Assembly: GCA_001798855.1 (NCBI GenBank)
Contig: MGQQ01000105.1
Location: 1 to 33,469, forward strand
DNA from: Deltaproteobacteria bacterium RBG_16_49_23
Lineage (GTDB): Bacteria > Desulfobacterota > BSN033 > UBA1163
DNA length: 33,469 bases
Direction: 5' to 3'
Shown here: one piece after another, positions 15,177 through 22,258 of the stretch
How positions within the stretch are numbered: position 1 is the stretch's first letter
Layout of the letters: each line of letters begins with the position of its first letter
The notes under the pieces: generated by a model
What the model was told of the DNA's origin: nothing
Database searches by the model: none
The model's input: the letters and a program-made list of their open reading frames with translations, nothing else
Position numbers and translations under genes: made by a program

Positions 15177-16096
15177 GCTGACCCCTTAAATATTTTAAGT
15201 TGCTCGACATCGATCTTTCCAAGGCCCCGCTGATGAGCAATGAGCAGATGCTCCACCTGCCTGCCTTTAAAATTCTGGCCATACCACGGGACGATGGTGA
15301 CTCCGTAAGAGTCCACCGCCACAGGGTCTGTCCCGGCGATGATGAGATTGGGTTTTTTGACATCGCCCGGTCCTCCGGGTCCGCCGGAAGCCATGGCCCG
15401 TGTGGCATCGATGATCGTTAACTGGGGCTTGATCACGGTAGCGAGATCAGACAGGGCCTGATTGATGTTGATTCTGGAGTGGAAGCTTTCCCGATCCCAG
15501 ATCAGGCCCATGAGTCCCTTTAGGCCGAGGCTTACGCCTGTTGCGGAATGGGATTTGGCAACGGGAATATTGATCAGGACGTCGCTTTCCAGCGCATCCT
15601 TGATGATTTCTGCCCGGTCCAATACCTTTCCCTGGGGTATTTTTGTCTCTTTAAAGAACTTCCTATCCTGGAATGCCTGAACGTGGACGCCGGAAATATT
15701 CTTACATGCCTCTCGAATTCCACTTCTTTCAAGACAGAGTTCTGCCCGGTGCAGGGTATGATCCAGTATTAAGACTTGCCGGGCTCCCGCATGGATGCAT
15801 TCCTGAGCCACGGTAGCAACAACAAGGGGATGGGTGGTGGCAGCGAACTCAGGCGTTCTGGCAAAGGACATGTTGGGTTTCAGCGCCACGCGGTCTCCCT
15901 TTTTAACAAAGCGGGAGATCCCTCCTATGGTCTCAAGAGCTTTTATTGTAGCGGCAGCAGGTTCTCCAGAGATAACCACAAGGTCATATTCTTCTTTGGC
16001 TTGCAGCAAGGCAGGGCTGCCGACAATGCCTAAGGCCACTCCTGCAGCAGCTTTTTTAAGGAATCTGCGCCGAGTTATTCTTTGATGACTATCCAC
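15173..16096 (-). CDS. Tat-exported DUF362 protein
   Basis: 307 residues from a GTG start with a good AAGGAG site. A Tat signal (ITRRRFLKKAAAG) is followed by a DUF362 domain (PF04015): VALKPNMSF, ARQVLILDHTLH, VLINIPVAKSHSATGVSLGLKG and ATRAMASGGPGGPGDV, then GTDPVAVDSYGV. DUF362 proteins are widespread in anaerobes, often with ferredoxin domains, and have no firm biochemical role. Here the Fe-S part is a separate protein: the polyferredoxin whose start codon overlaps this stop. Both should act on the periplasmic side. The conserved Lys/His/Ser and Asp-Pro-Val-Ala motifs suggest a phosphate, carboxylate or metal site, which is speculation. Confidence 0.88.
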   Translation of the reverse strand: MDSHQRITRRRFLKKAAAGVALGIVGSPALLQAKEEYDLVVISGEPAAATIKALETIGGISRFVKKGDRVALKPNMSFARTPEFAATTHPLVVATVAQECIHAGARQVLILDHTLHRAELCLERSGIREACKNISGVHVQAFQDRKFFKETKIPQGKVLDRAEIIKDALESDVLINIPVAKSHSATGVSLGLKGLMGLIWDRESFHSRININQALSDLATVIKPQLTIIDATRAMASGGPGGPGDVKKPNLIIAGTDPVAVDSYGVTIVPWYGQNFKGRQVEHLLIAHQRGLGKIDVEQLKIFKGSA

Positions 16097-16203
16097 GAAT
16101 CACTCCTTTTATATTCGACTGAAATTTTATTATAAATGGCTCGAATGATATCAAATTGAACAAATCTTGAAAATTCTTACACATTGAAGTCTGAGAATTT
16201 ATC

Positions 16204-16590
16204 TTATATTCTACGTCTTCCTATCAAGGTTGGCCATGGTCGAATGCGGACGCGAGTCTGTTCTATAACCACAATACTTCCTTGTTTCAGAGCTTTTGAG
16301 ATGTTCGGAAGATTAGCGAGTAGTAGTTTTACTTGGGCATCAGGTCGTCTCGGAGTTGTCCTTCGAAAAAGGATTACGGAAGTCTTTTCTTTTCGGGGTA
16401 AAAAAAGGAAGGATCCAAAATCCGTATCCACTGAAACCAGTATTCTCTTCTCCTGGATGGCACATTCAAAAACAGCCTCGTCCTCCGCTGTTTGCAATCC
16501 ATAATCACGCACATGTACAGCATCATATCCTGCTTCCTGAAGTCTTCGGGCAATCACTGGTGATAATGCATTGTCCACCAAAAATTTCAT
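16204..16590 (-). CDS. DUF5615 PIN-like toxin
   Basis: 128 residues. The N-terminus MKFLVDNALSPVIARRLQ, followed by GYDAVHVRDYG and VSVDTDFGSFL, is the standard DUF5615 (PIN-like, Mut7-C related) pattern with conserved acidic residues D6, E47-region and D75-region that would bind Mg. Such proteins are predicted ribonuclease toxins. It overlaps the DUF433 gene by one base (TAATG), the usual pairing with the putative antitoxin first. The pair sits between the two halves of the Tat redox cluster and may help to keep that DNA in the chromosome. Confidence 0.85.
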   Translation of the reverse strand: MKFLVDNALSPVIARRLQEAGYDAVHVRDYGLQTAEDEAVFECAIQEKRILVSVDTDFGSFLFLPRKEKTSVILFRRTTPRRPDAQVKLLLANLPNISKALKQGSIVVIEQTRVRIRPWPTLIGRRRI

Positions 16591-16817
16591 TACATCGACA
16601 CCACGGGAAGCTCTCGCTCTCGAACTGCTTCGGCAGCATATCGCAACGCCTCAGTTATATCTTCAGATTTAAGGTCTGGATAGGCTTCCAGTATCTCTTT
16701 TTTGCTCATTCCATCGGCTACCATACCTACAACGGTCGAAACCGGAATGCGCAATCCCCGTATGCAAGGGACACCCCCCATCTGCTTAGGATTCACGGTA
16801 ATCCGATTAAATTTCAT
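16590..16817 (-). CDS. DUF433 antitoxin
   Basis: 75 residues with the DUF433 core: ITVNPKQMGGVPCIRGLRIP, then VVGMVADGMSKKEILEAYP and LKSEDITEALRYAA. DUF433 proteins have a small winged/HTH-like fold and are found with DUF5615 partners as presumed antitoxins that may also repress the operon. GGAGG lies 9 nt before the ATG. A TATAAT-like -10 lies ~30 bp upstream of the start. Confidence 0.87.
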   Translation of the reverse strand: MKFNRITVNPKQMGGVPCIRGLRIPVSTVVGMVADGMSKKEILEAYPDLKSEDITEALRYAAEAVRERELPVVSM

Positions 16818-16846
16818 TGCACCATTCCTCCACGACAGAATAGAGT

Positions 16847-16852
16847 ATTATA
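16847..16852 (-). promoter_or_regulatory. Candidate -10 box of the DUF433/DUF5615 operon
   Basis: Minus-strand TATAAT inside GCGTATAATACT, 30 bp before the DUF433 start. The -35 region about 17 bp upstream is poor (GGAGTT). GTAT/ATAC around the box could be part of an autoregulatory site. Confidence 0.4.
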
Positions 16853-16945
16853 CGCATAAATTTATCAGAAACTCCGGCGAAAATCAAACTTACCAAACCT
16901 TCTTATTATAATGCTCTAATATCTATCAATCCCTTTCGTTACTTT

Positions 16946-18154
16946 TCACACAGTGATATACTCCGACGGGACATCTTTCAGCCGGGCCACATCTCGAATC
17001 TTCTTTGGGACGTTGAACCCAATCGAGCATTTCACCGGACAATAAGAACAGTCCTCGCAAACCCTGGAGGGAAGATTTAAGGAGACCACAAGGTCTTGAG
17101 CATGTGCAAGACTTCGGTAGTCATAAGTATACATGTAGGCCCGCATCAGATCAGGGATAGGAAGTTTTTCCGGGCATTGTCCTAAACATTGCCCGCACCC
17201 CTGACAGTATAATCCACGGATGGAGGCTTCCTTCTGCAACTCTAATTTTTCTGGTTCGGTGAGGGTCAGATCATCCATGATTGAAAGGTCGATCTCTATA
17301 TGTTCAAAGGTGGTAAACCCGGTAATCACCGTATGAACGTTCGGATCCTGAAGAATCCATTTCAGTGAACCGGTGATATTCTTGATTGTCGGCGGTTGTT
17401 GGTAGGCGCCCCGGATCGCTTTCATGCCGATGATTCCAATACCCGCCTGAGAGGCTCTGGCAATGGCATTTCTCACTTCCGGATAATGTTTCTGTTTGAA
17501 GTTATAGGCGGTCAGAATGACATCATGCGCTTTGGAATCTGTAGCGGCATGAATGACCTCCGGTTCGTTCCCATGGGTGGAGACCCCGGCGAATCGGATT
17601 TTCCCGTCTTTCTTCGCCTGATCGAGCGCCTTCAGGACCGGCTCATACATGACCGATTCTTTTTTGGACACCCCATGTTGATAGAGGATATCCACATAGT
17701 CAACGCCCAGGCGCTTCAAACTGATATCCAGTCTCTTGAGAAATTCTTCGGTCGTTGCTCCGTCTGTGTAGAGACCTGTCGTTCGATTCTGGGGGAGATT
17801 CACCTTAGTGGCGATATAGTATGAGTCCCTGGGCCGTCCCTTTATTACTCCCCCAATGGTTTCCTCATTTCGGCCCTGCATATAGCCATGGGCCGTGTCA
17901 AGAAGTAGAATACCCGAATCCAGGGCCGTCCGGATAAGGTTAGGATTATCGGTGAGCATGACTCCCATATTGATGACAGGGAGCTTCAATCCCGTTTTCC
18001 CCAAAGTGCGGTAAACGAGCTTCTTCTCTTTTCCTTTTGCCTCGACGATTTTTACTTCCTGTTTCATATCAACCGGGGGAAGAAAAAAGAGTCCGCCGAT
18101 CCCCGCCAGTGTTGACTTCATAAAATCCCTTCGACCAATCAATCTTTTCCCCAC
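16946..18154 (-). CDS. Tat-exported aldo/keto reductase with C-terminal Fe-S domain
   Basis: 402 residues from the GTG at 18154; an upstream TTG at 18175 is also possible. Tat motif IGRRDFMKSTLAGIGG, then a TIM-barrel aldo/keto reductase with the catalytic tetrad visible as D86 and Y91 (LLDTAHGYMQG), K117 (IATKVN) and H160 (LYQHGV). The C-terminus holds CQGCGQCLGQCPEKLPIP and CEDCSYCPVKCSIGF, enough for one to two [4Fe-4S] clusters. Cytoplasmic relatives use NADPH, but the Tat signal places this one outside the membrane where nicotinamides are absent, so electrons probably come through the Fe-S domain. The C-terminal end is duplicated as a remnant at 20625-20711. Likely same operon as the DUF6599 gene. 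Confidence 0.88.
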   Translation of the reverse strand: MGKRLIGRRDFMKSTLAGIGGLFFLPPVDMKQEVKIVEAKGKEKKLVYRTLGKTGLKLPVINMGVMLTDNPNLIRTALDSGILLLDTAHGYMQGRNEETIGGVIKGRPRDSYYIATKVNLPQNRTTGLYTDGATTEEFLKRLDISLKRLGVDYVDILYQHGVSKKESVMYEPVLKALDQAKKDGKIRFAGVSTHGNEPEVIHAATDSKAHDVILTAYNFKQKHYPEVRNAIARASQAGIGIIGMKAIRGAYQQPPTIKNITGSLKWILQDPNVHTVITGFTTFEHIEIDLSIMDDLTLTEPEKLELQKEASIRGLYCQGCGQCLGQCPEKLPIPDLMRAYMYTYDYRSLAHAQDLVVSLNLPSRVCEDCSYCPVKCSIGFNVPKKIRDVARLKDVPSEYITV

Positions 18155-18196
18155 TGTCCCTCTTTCTCCCCCCAACTTTAGGCACTTTAGATCACT

Positions 18197-19069
18197 TTAG
18201 TCACTTAAAACTTTCTTTTTCAGGCCTTCCTCAAAAAGCTTGAGGTATTTTAAACGGAGAGAAACCTCATTAAGATTAAGTATACCCCAGATATATTTCC
18301 CTTGCCAGTGAAGGTCAATTTCTCCATGGTGGGGGTCTGAGAGGGTATAGCGGCCCTCTGTTACGTCCTTTCTTGGGCTCTTAATCGTCTGGAGGTATTT
18401 TTCAATCATGTTCTTGCACTCATCCCTATTTTCCCTCTCTATGACAAACAATTTGAACTTTTTGGCTTGAAGTTCATAGTCGGCGGTAAAGCTGGAATGT
18501 AGGAAAGCGTAGCCGAGAAAGTTCCTGGCAATAAATTTTTCAGAGTGTTTCTGTTTCCCCTCGGCGGGGAAAGCGGATAAGATGGAGGGAAACGATCCCT
18601 TCGGGCCTAAATTTTCAGCCGTCCTTTTAGCAAAGGCAACAAGCACCTCCTGATCCTCCGGTCCGGTATTGATGGCGCTTAGCTTTAAATAGTAAGGCCC
18701 TGTCAAAAAATTTAAAAATCCTTTCTCGTAATAGCCCTGGATTCCGATATCCAAAAAGTTTGCCTCGGGAAGGCGCTCCTGACTATAGATCCCAAAGGCA
18801 TGAAGGGGGGTTCTGTGACGATAAACATCAACGGTCACTGAGGCTTTCTTTTCGTTCTGGTATTCGGCCACCTTCAATTCCTCAAAGTCATACATCAGAT
18901 AGAGATCCGCCGCTCCATTGATGTATTCGTAAAGATTTTTTGGAATAAAAGTCTCGATCTCCCCGGATTGCTTCCATCCAGCGATCTCAGGAAATTTAAA
19001 GTCCTTTGCTTTAGAAATTGAGCTCCATAAAATAATAACTGTGCTCAACACCAAACAAATAGTTTTCAT
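18197..19069 (-). CDS. Secreted DUF6599-like protein
   Basis: 290 residues with a cleavable signal peptide (about 1-21, ending SKAKD). Recognisable blocks are GWKQSGEIETFIPKNLYEYI, INGAADLYLMYDFEELKVAEY, TVDVYRHRTPLHAFGIYSQE and FLTGPYYLKLSA; I believe these belong to the DUF6599 family. No catalytic motif is evident. The gene is 42 bp upstream of the Tat aldo/keto reductase, and family members often lie near periplasmic redox or DUF362 genes in anaerobes, so it may bind a substrate or a partner in the periplasm. Function unknown. Confidence 0.7.
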   Translation of the reverse strand: MKTICLVLSTVIILWSSISKAKDFKFPEIAGWKQSGEIETFIPKNLYEYINGAADLYLMYDFEELKVAEYQNEKKASVTVDVYRHRTPLHAFGIYSQERLPEANFLDIGIQGYYEKGFLNFLTGPYYLKLSAINTGPEDQEVLVAFAKRTAENLGPKGSFPSILSAFPAEGKQKHSEKFIARNFLGYAFLHSSFTADYELQAKKFKLFVIERENRDECKNMIEKYLQTIKSPRKDVTEGRYTLSDPHHGEIDLHWQGKYIWGILNLNEVSLRLKYLKLFEEGLKKKVLSD

Positions 19070-19107
19070 TGTTTTAGATCCTTTCTTTTTTACAGGTGAT
19101 CCCGATT

Positions 19108-20331
19108 TTAGAACCCCAGGATATTCTTCCAGCTATAATTGAAAACGCCATCCTTTAATTGAAAGTTAGAGGAAGAGGCCGAAATGATGAACGAGGTGAG
19201 AATGGCTGGAGCTAAGTCTCTTGAGATCTTGTAAAGAGAAGAGGCATGTTTGGGCCAGATGGTCATTGCACTTTTTACCTCAAACAGATGGAGTCTCTGC
19301 CCAATCTCAAGCAATAGGTCTACCTCCAGTCCATCATAAGTCCGCAGGTAATAGATTGCAGGTGTCAGGCCAGAGTGCAGAAATCTCTTTAAAACGTCCG
19401 TCACAATCATTGTTTCAAATAGATTTGAAAAGCTCGGGCTGTTCAGCAAGGTGTCCCGGTCATGGAGGCCCAAAAGGTAAGAGGCAAGGGCTGTATCATT
19501 AAAATACAATTTCGGGCTTTTAACCAGGCGTTTTCCAATATTTTTATAGTAAGGGTAGAGCAAATAAATTTGGTAACTGGTTTCCAGAATAGACAGCCAC
19601 CTCTTTATGGTGGTTACGCTTAAACCAATTTCTTTAGCCCATTCTGATTGATTGAGAATCTGACCCGTCCGGATCGCACAAAGCTTTAAGAATCTTTCAA
19701 ATTGACTCAAGTCTCCGATATGAGCGATGTTTCGAACATCTCTCTCCAGGTAAGTGGAGATATAAGAACTGCACCACAATTGCCGATCCACTGCGCGTTT
19801 ACTGGCAATCTCGGGATAACATCCCCGCAGAATAACCTCGCTTAAAGAAACTTTGTCTTCACATACCTGTTGAAGGGTCGATTCTTTCAACCAGGTGGCT
19901 GGATTTTGGGCAATCTCTCCCTTGCCTATCCGTTCGGCAAAGGAGAAAGGGAGAAGAGAGAGCACTGCGACTCTACCGGCTAAGGATTGGCTTACCCCCT
20001 GCATTAACGTAAAATTTTGCGATCCTGTAAATAACCATTGGCCAGGAGTTCTCTTCTGGTCGATCCGGGTCTTAATATAAGAGAGCAATTCCGGGACATA
20101 TTGAATTTCGTCGATGATAACAGGAGGTGCATGTTGCTCCAAAAATTGAAGAGGGTCCTCCTTTGCCCTGATTCTTACATCGGGATCCTCGAGGGTTACA
20201 AACCGGTGGGTTTTTGAAAATAGGGCCCTTAGTAAAGTCGTTTTCCCGGATTGTCTCGGACCCGTGACTACAATAGCTGGGAAAGTCTTGAGGGCTCGCT
20301 GGATCACTCGTCCTAAAATACGAGGCTTCAT
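19108..20331 (-). CDS. AAA ATPase with DUF4143 domain
   Basis: 407 residues. Walker A is GPRQSGKTT (24-32), Walker B lies in PPVIIDEIQYVP, and sensor-type LFTGSQNFTLMQ follows. A winged-helix-like middle part (NQSEWAKEIGLSVTTIKRWL) leads to the DUF4143 C-terminal domain (SPKLYFNDTALASYLLGL, FSNLFETMIVTDVLKRF, DGLEVDLLLEIG, HLFEVKSA), whose E-D-E-K pattern recalls the PD-(D/E)xK nuclease fold. Such proteins are common, mobile and of unclear role, possibly toxin-like or linked to DNA transfer. It is a single gene between the redox cluster and a repeat-rich region, suggesting acquisition. Confidence 0.9.
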   Translation of the reverse strand: MKPRILGRVIQRALKTFPAIVVTGPRQSGKTTLLRALFSKTHRFVTLEDPDVRIRAKEDPLQFLEQHAPPVIIDEIQYVPELLSYIKTRIDQKRTPGQWLFTGSQNFTLMQGVSQSLAGRVAVLSLLPFSFAERIGKGEIAQNPATWLKESTLQQVCEDKVSLSEVILRGCYPEIASKRAVDRQLWCSSYISTYLERDVRNIAHIGDLSQFERFLKLCAIRTGQILNQSEWAKEIGLSVTTIKRWLSILETSYQIYLLYPYYKNIGKRLVKSPKLYFNDTALASYLLGLHDRDTLLNSPSFSNLFETMIVTDVLKRFLHSGLTPAIYYLRTYDGLEVDLLLEIGQRLHLFEVKSAMTIWPKHASSLYKISRDLAPAILTSFIISASSSNFQLKDGVFNYSWKNILGF

Positions 20332-20486
20332 ACCCGTATTTTATTCCCTTAAAATTCAATATGTCAAGTTAAATTTTCAGGGTAGCCAAATCCTCCATTT
20401 CCGGCCACCTCGATCCATCGTATCAATTTAGCCTTATGAAAAGAAGAGTTTCAATGAGTTAATCGATCAAAAGAATCATCATAAAA

Positions 20487-20588
20487 TCCCCCTTAATCCC
20501 CCTTTGCCTGCCTTTGGCAGGGAAAAGATTACCAAAGGGGGAAACCCCTGTCTCCTCCCTTTGGTAAAGGGAGGTAGGGAGGGATTTT
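20487..20588. repeat. Two-hairpin C/G-rich palindromic element
   Basis: Outer arms ATCCCCCTTAA and AGGGAGGGATTTT enclose two hairpins: CCCCCTTT...AAAGGGGG, with TGCCTGCCTTTGGCAGG in its loop, and CCTCCCTTTGGTAAAGGGAGG. The same plan recurs at 22018, 24466, 26070 and, in shortened form, inside lnt. Confidence 0.7.
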
Positions 20589-20624
20589 ACAAAGTTTTTC
20601 AAACAGCTAAAGTATTACGATCCA

Positions 20625-20711
20625 TCAAACCGTGATAAACTCCGCCGGCACGTCCCTTAACCGCGCCACATCCCGGACCTTGCGCGGCACCTCAAACCCA
20701 ATGGAACATTT
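20625..20711 (-). pseudogene. 3' remnant of an aldo/keto reductase gene
   Basis: The minus-strand translation KCSIGFEVPRKVRDVARLRD plus VPAEFITV and a TGA stop aligns residue for residue with the C-terminus of the intact Tat aldo/keto reductase (KCSIGFNVPKKIRDVARLKD, VPSEYITV). Homology stops within a few bases of the left target duplication of the mobile element. I cannot find the rest of the gene on the other side of the element, so either the paralogue was truncated earlier or that flank was rearranged. Confidence 0.85.
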
Positions 20712-20719
20712 CTTTATTT

Positions 20720-20973
20720 GGTTCTTCCGGCTTTTGTGTGGGTGCTTCCCCCTTTTAAGAGTAACCCCCCTTAAATTAAGGGGGGATGAAGGGGGGTTAA
20801 GGGAGTTATGAAATTCTTTCGGAATGATCCAACATTAAAGCAACGTCGACGGGAGTTGAGGCGTAATCAGACTGAGGCGGAGAAGGCCCTCTGGGCAGAC
20901 CTGCGAAACAAGTAACCCCACCCAACCTCCCCTTATTTAAGGGGAGGTCACTCACTCAATACCCGGATGAACC
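20720..20973 (+). mobile_element. Non-autonomous element (copy B) carrying a DUF559 gene fragment
   Basis: Ends GGTTCTTCCGG (20720-20730) and CCGGATGAACC (20963-20973) are inverted repeats with one mismatch. The flanks CTTTATTT (20712-20719) and CTTTAATT (20974-20981) are an 8-bp target duplication with one difference. Internal order equals that of copy A: CTTTTGTGTGGGTG, a C/G-rich palindrome, a DUF559 start, a second palindrome, CACTCAATACCCGGATG. Confidence 0.8.
20808..20915 (+). pseudogene. 35-codon DUF559 N-terminal fragment inside the element
   Basis: ATG to TAA encoding MKFFRNDPTLKQRRRELRRN, QTEAEKALWADLRNK, the first ~35 residues of a DUF559 protein. The stop comes at the junction with the element's second palindrome; the nuclease-like core is absent. 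Whether the peptide is made is unknown. Confidence 0.75.
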
Positions 20974-21028
20974 CTTTAATTAAGGGACACTCCCCACTTC
21001 CTCTTCGGGGGTGGGATGATACAACCGG

Positions 21029-21091
21029 GAAAATGGGACGCTCTATTTTCTCAATATTATCGCTGACATTAAATAGAACCCTCCCATTTTC
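21029..21091. repeat. Inverted repeat downstream of the rhodanese gene
   Basis: Outer arms GAAAATGGGA and TCCCATTTTC are perfect; inner arms CTATTT and AAATAG are perfect. It could be a small MITE or REP-type element and could fold in the 3' end of the rhodanese transcript. Confidence 0.6.
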
Positions 21092-21146
21092 TTTCTGTTG
21101 GTTCTTACTTCTTTTCTGTGGGGTAATTGGCCTTTAGCCACTCTTC

Positions 21147-21518
21147 TCAGCCTCCTTTGAGGACATATACTTTGGTGAACCCATGTACTTCTATAAGTTC
21201 TCCAACGACACCAATACATATTTTTTCATTAAGTGAAGAACAATAAAGAACAAGGGTCTTATCCTTAGAATAATGCCCCGCCCAACTACCTGTACCCCAT
21301 CCCATCCCAACTTCCCGAATAGCCCCCTTAATCTTCAAATCACTGGATGTATAGTCACTGAAATGGCGGAAATCCAAAATGACACAATCAGGAGTCCCAA
21401 GCATTGCCTTAAGTTCATCCTTTGTCATCCCGGGAACATCAGCAGATTGGGCAAAAGTGATGAATAATGGGATGGTTAAAAGAACGAGGTTCAAAACCGC
21501 CCAAAATTTCTTTTTCAT
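21147..21518 (-). CDS. Periplasmic rhodanese-like protein, ends at TGA in place of a conserved Trp
   Basis: 123 residues from the ATG at 21518, chosen because AAGGAG precedes it and a signal peptide (MKKKFWAVLNLVLLTIPLFI, cut near residue 26) begins there. Rhodanese features: CVILDFRHFSDY, catalytic C93 in LYCSSLNE, and FTKVYVLKGG at the end. In the family this is followed by W-x-x-W. Here the next codon is TGA (21147-21149), and the frame then reads EEWLKANYPTEKK before TAA at 21105-21107. So the gene is either truncated by a single TGG-to-TGA change or read through. The catalytic Cys is intact. It would handle sulfane sulfur in the periplasm. Confidence 0.75.
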   Translation of the reverse strand: MKKKFWAVLNLVLLTIPLFITFAQSADVPGMTKDELKAMLGTPDCVILDFRHFSDYTSSDLKIKGAIREVGMGWGTGSWAGHYSKDKTLVLYCSSLNEKICIGVVGELIEVHGFTKVYVLKGG

Positions 21519-21638
21519 TTTTTTCTCCTTTCTGTAAGAGATTAAGAAACGATAATGAAAAAGTCTCCCCAAAGGGGGTTTGATCAAGGCATTTTCTGGC
21601 GGCTCCAATTCATATTTTGCTCCTATGATATTTCGATG

Positions 21639-21845
21639 TCACTCCCGCCTGCCGAAGGGGGGGAGGGGATGAGTCAGCGGGTTTTTAGAAATCGAAGGTG
21701 ATTCTGAAAATTTCCTTCCATCTTTTTTTATGTATCCAAATCCTCCGCACCTGGAACAAACGGTTCCAAATTTTCGACCATAACTGTTACAGTGAGGACA
21801 AGTCTTCATGCCAATTTTTTCCGGGTTGAAAGCCTTACTTTCCAT
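21639..21845 (-). CDS. Small protein with DnaJ-like CxxC zinc finger
   Basis: 68 residues from the ATG at 21845; an upstream in-frame extension consists of translated repeat and is rejected. The core MKTCPHCNSYGRKFG and VCSRCGGFGYI has two CxxCxxxG-like pairs that would bind one zinc, as in half of a DnaJ zinc finger. The last ~12 residues (LTHPLPPFGRRE) translate a C/G-rich repeat, so the original C-terminus was probably replaced. Real but of unknown role; the ribosome site (AAGGGGG) is somewhat far from the ATG. Confidence 0.5.
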   Translation of the reverse strand: MESKAFNPEKIGMKTCPHCNSYGRKFGTVCSRCGGFGYIKKDGRKFSESPSISKNPLTHPLPPFGRRE

Positions 21846-21919
21846 TTCAGTGATTCCCCCTTCCTTCTCCCTATATCTTAGAAATCTTTCATGACGGAGC
21901 GTCCCCCACGCCTGCGTGT

Positions 21920-21954
21920 CCTGCCTCCGCCGGAGCGGCTTCGCGCAGGCAGGC
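21920..21954. repeat. REP-like palindrome, copy 2
   Basis: CCTGCC/GGCAGG arms around CCGGAGCGGCTTCG; near-identical to the copy at 6116. It is translated in the discarded upstream part of the zinc-finger frame. Confidence 0.7.
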
Positions 21955-22017
21955 GAAACGCTTGCCCGAAACGTTTTGGCAAAGAAAGGCACTCCGGCAT
22001 GCAGGCACGAACAATGA

Positions 22018-22118
22018 AAATCCCCCTCAGTCCCCCTTTTCCAAAGGGGGATAATTACACCTCCCTTTGGTCTCCGGCCCAGCCTCCGGCTCAGAAGAGC
22101 CTCTGGCTCGGAGAGGGT
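22018..22118. repeat. Two-hairpin element with insert in the second loop
   Basis: AATCCCCCTCAGTCCCCCTTT...AAAGGGGGATAATTACACCTCCCTTTGG, then a palindrome-rich insert (CCTCCGGCTCAGAAGAGCC, CTCTGGCTCGGAGAG). The closing AAAGGGAGG arm is missing, so this is a partial copy. Confidence 0.55.
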
Positions 22119-22153
22119 TAAATAGCCTGCTCCCCCTCACCCCCACCCTCTCC

Positions 22154-22187
22154 CCTGCCTTCGCCGAAACGCTTCGTGCAGGCAGGC
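22154..22187. repeat. REP-like palindrome, copy 3
   Basis: CCTGCCTTCGCCGAAACGCTTCGTGCAGGCAGG; differs from copy 1 at a few loop positions. Flanked by CTCTCCC and GGGGAGAGGG, which extend the stem. Confidence 0.7.
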
Positions 22188-22258
22188 ACCAGGGGAGAGG
22201 GGGATAATTGAAGTTATTCTGAGCTATATTTAAAAGGTGACGCCTATTATTATTCATC

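Larger units (their letters stand above)
20332..21104. other. Repeat-rich region with gene remnants, no intact gene
   Basis: From left to right: ~150 bp of unremarkable AT-rich DNA, a two-hairpin palindromic element (20487-20588), the 3' end of an aldo/keto reductase gene (20625-20711), the DUF559-bearing element copy B (20720-20973), and an inverted repeat (21029-21091) next to the rhodanese gene. Confidence 0.7.
21846..22258. other. Intergenic repeats, no gene
   Basis: Contains REP-like palindromes at 21920-21954 and 22154-22187 and a two-hairpin element (22018-22118) whose second loop carries the GGTCTCCGGCCCAGCCTCC / GGCTCGGAGAGG insert. I see no credible gene. Confidence 0.65.

Noticed and set aside
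16946..18175. TTG at 18175 as start of the aldo/keto reductase
   Set aside because: Possible, but no ribosome site precedes it; the GTG at 18154 has a purine-rich GGAGAAAGAGGG stretch ahead and leaves the Tat signal at normal distance.
20487..20588. CRISPR-like repeats
   Set aside because: The repeats are palindromic elements scattered at irregular distances with no regular spacers and no cas genes.
21147..21149. UGA read as Trp genome-wide (code change)
   Set aside because: TGA serves as the normal stop of other genes here, including the aldo/keto reductase and DUF362 genes, so the rhodanese TGA is a local event.
21120..21149. Selenocysteine at the rhodanese TGA
   Set aside because: The position is a structural Trp, not the catalytic Cys, and the nearest hairpin (TGGC-TAAAG-GCCA) is weak and lacks the GG loop.
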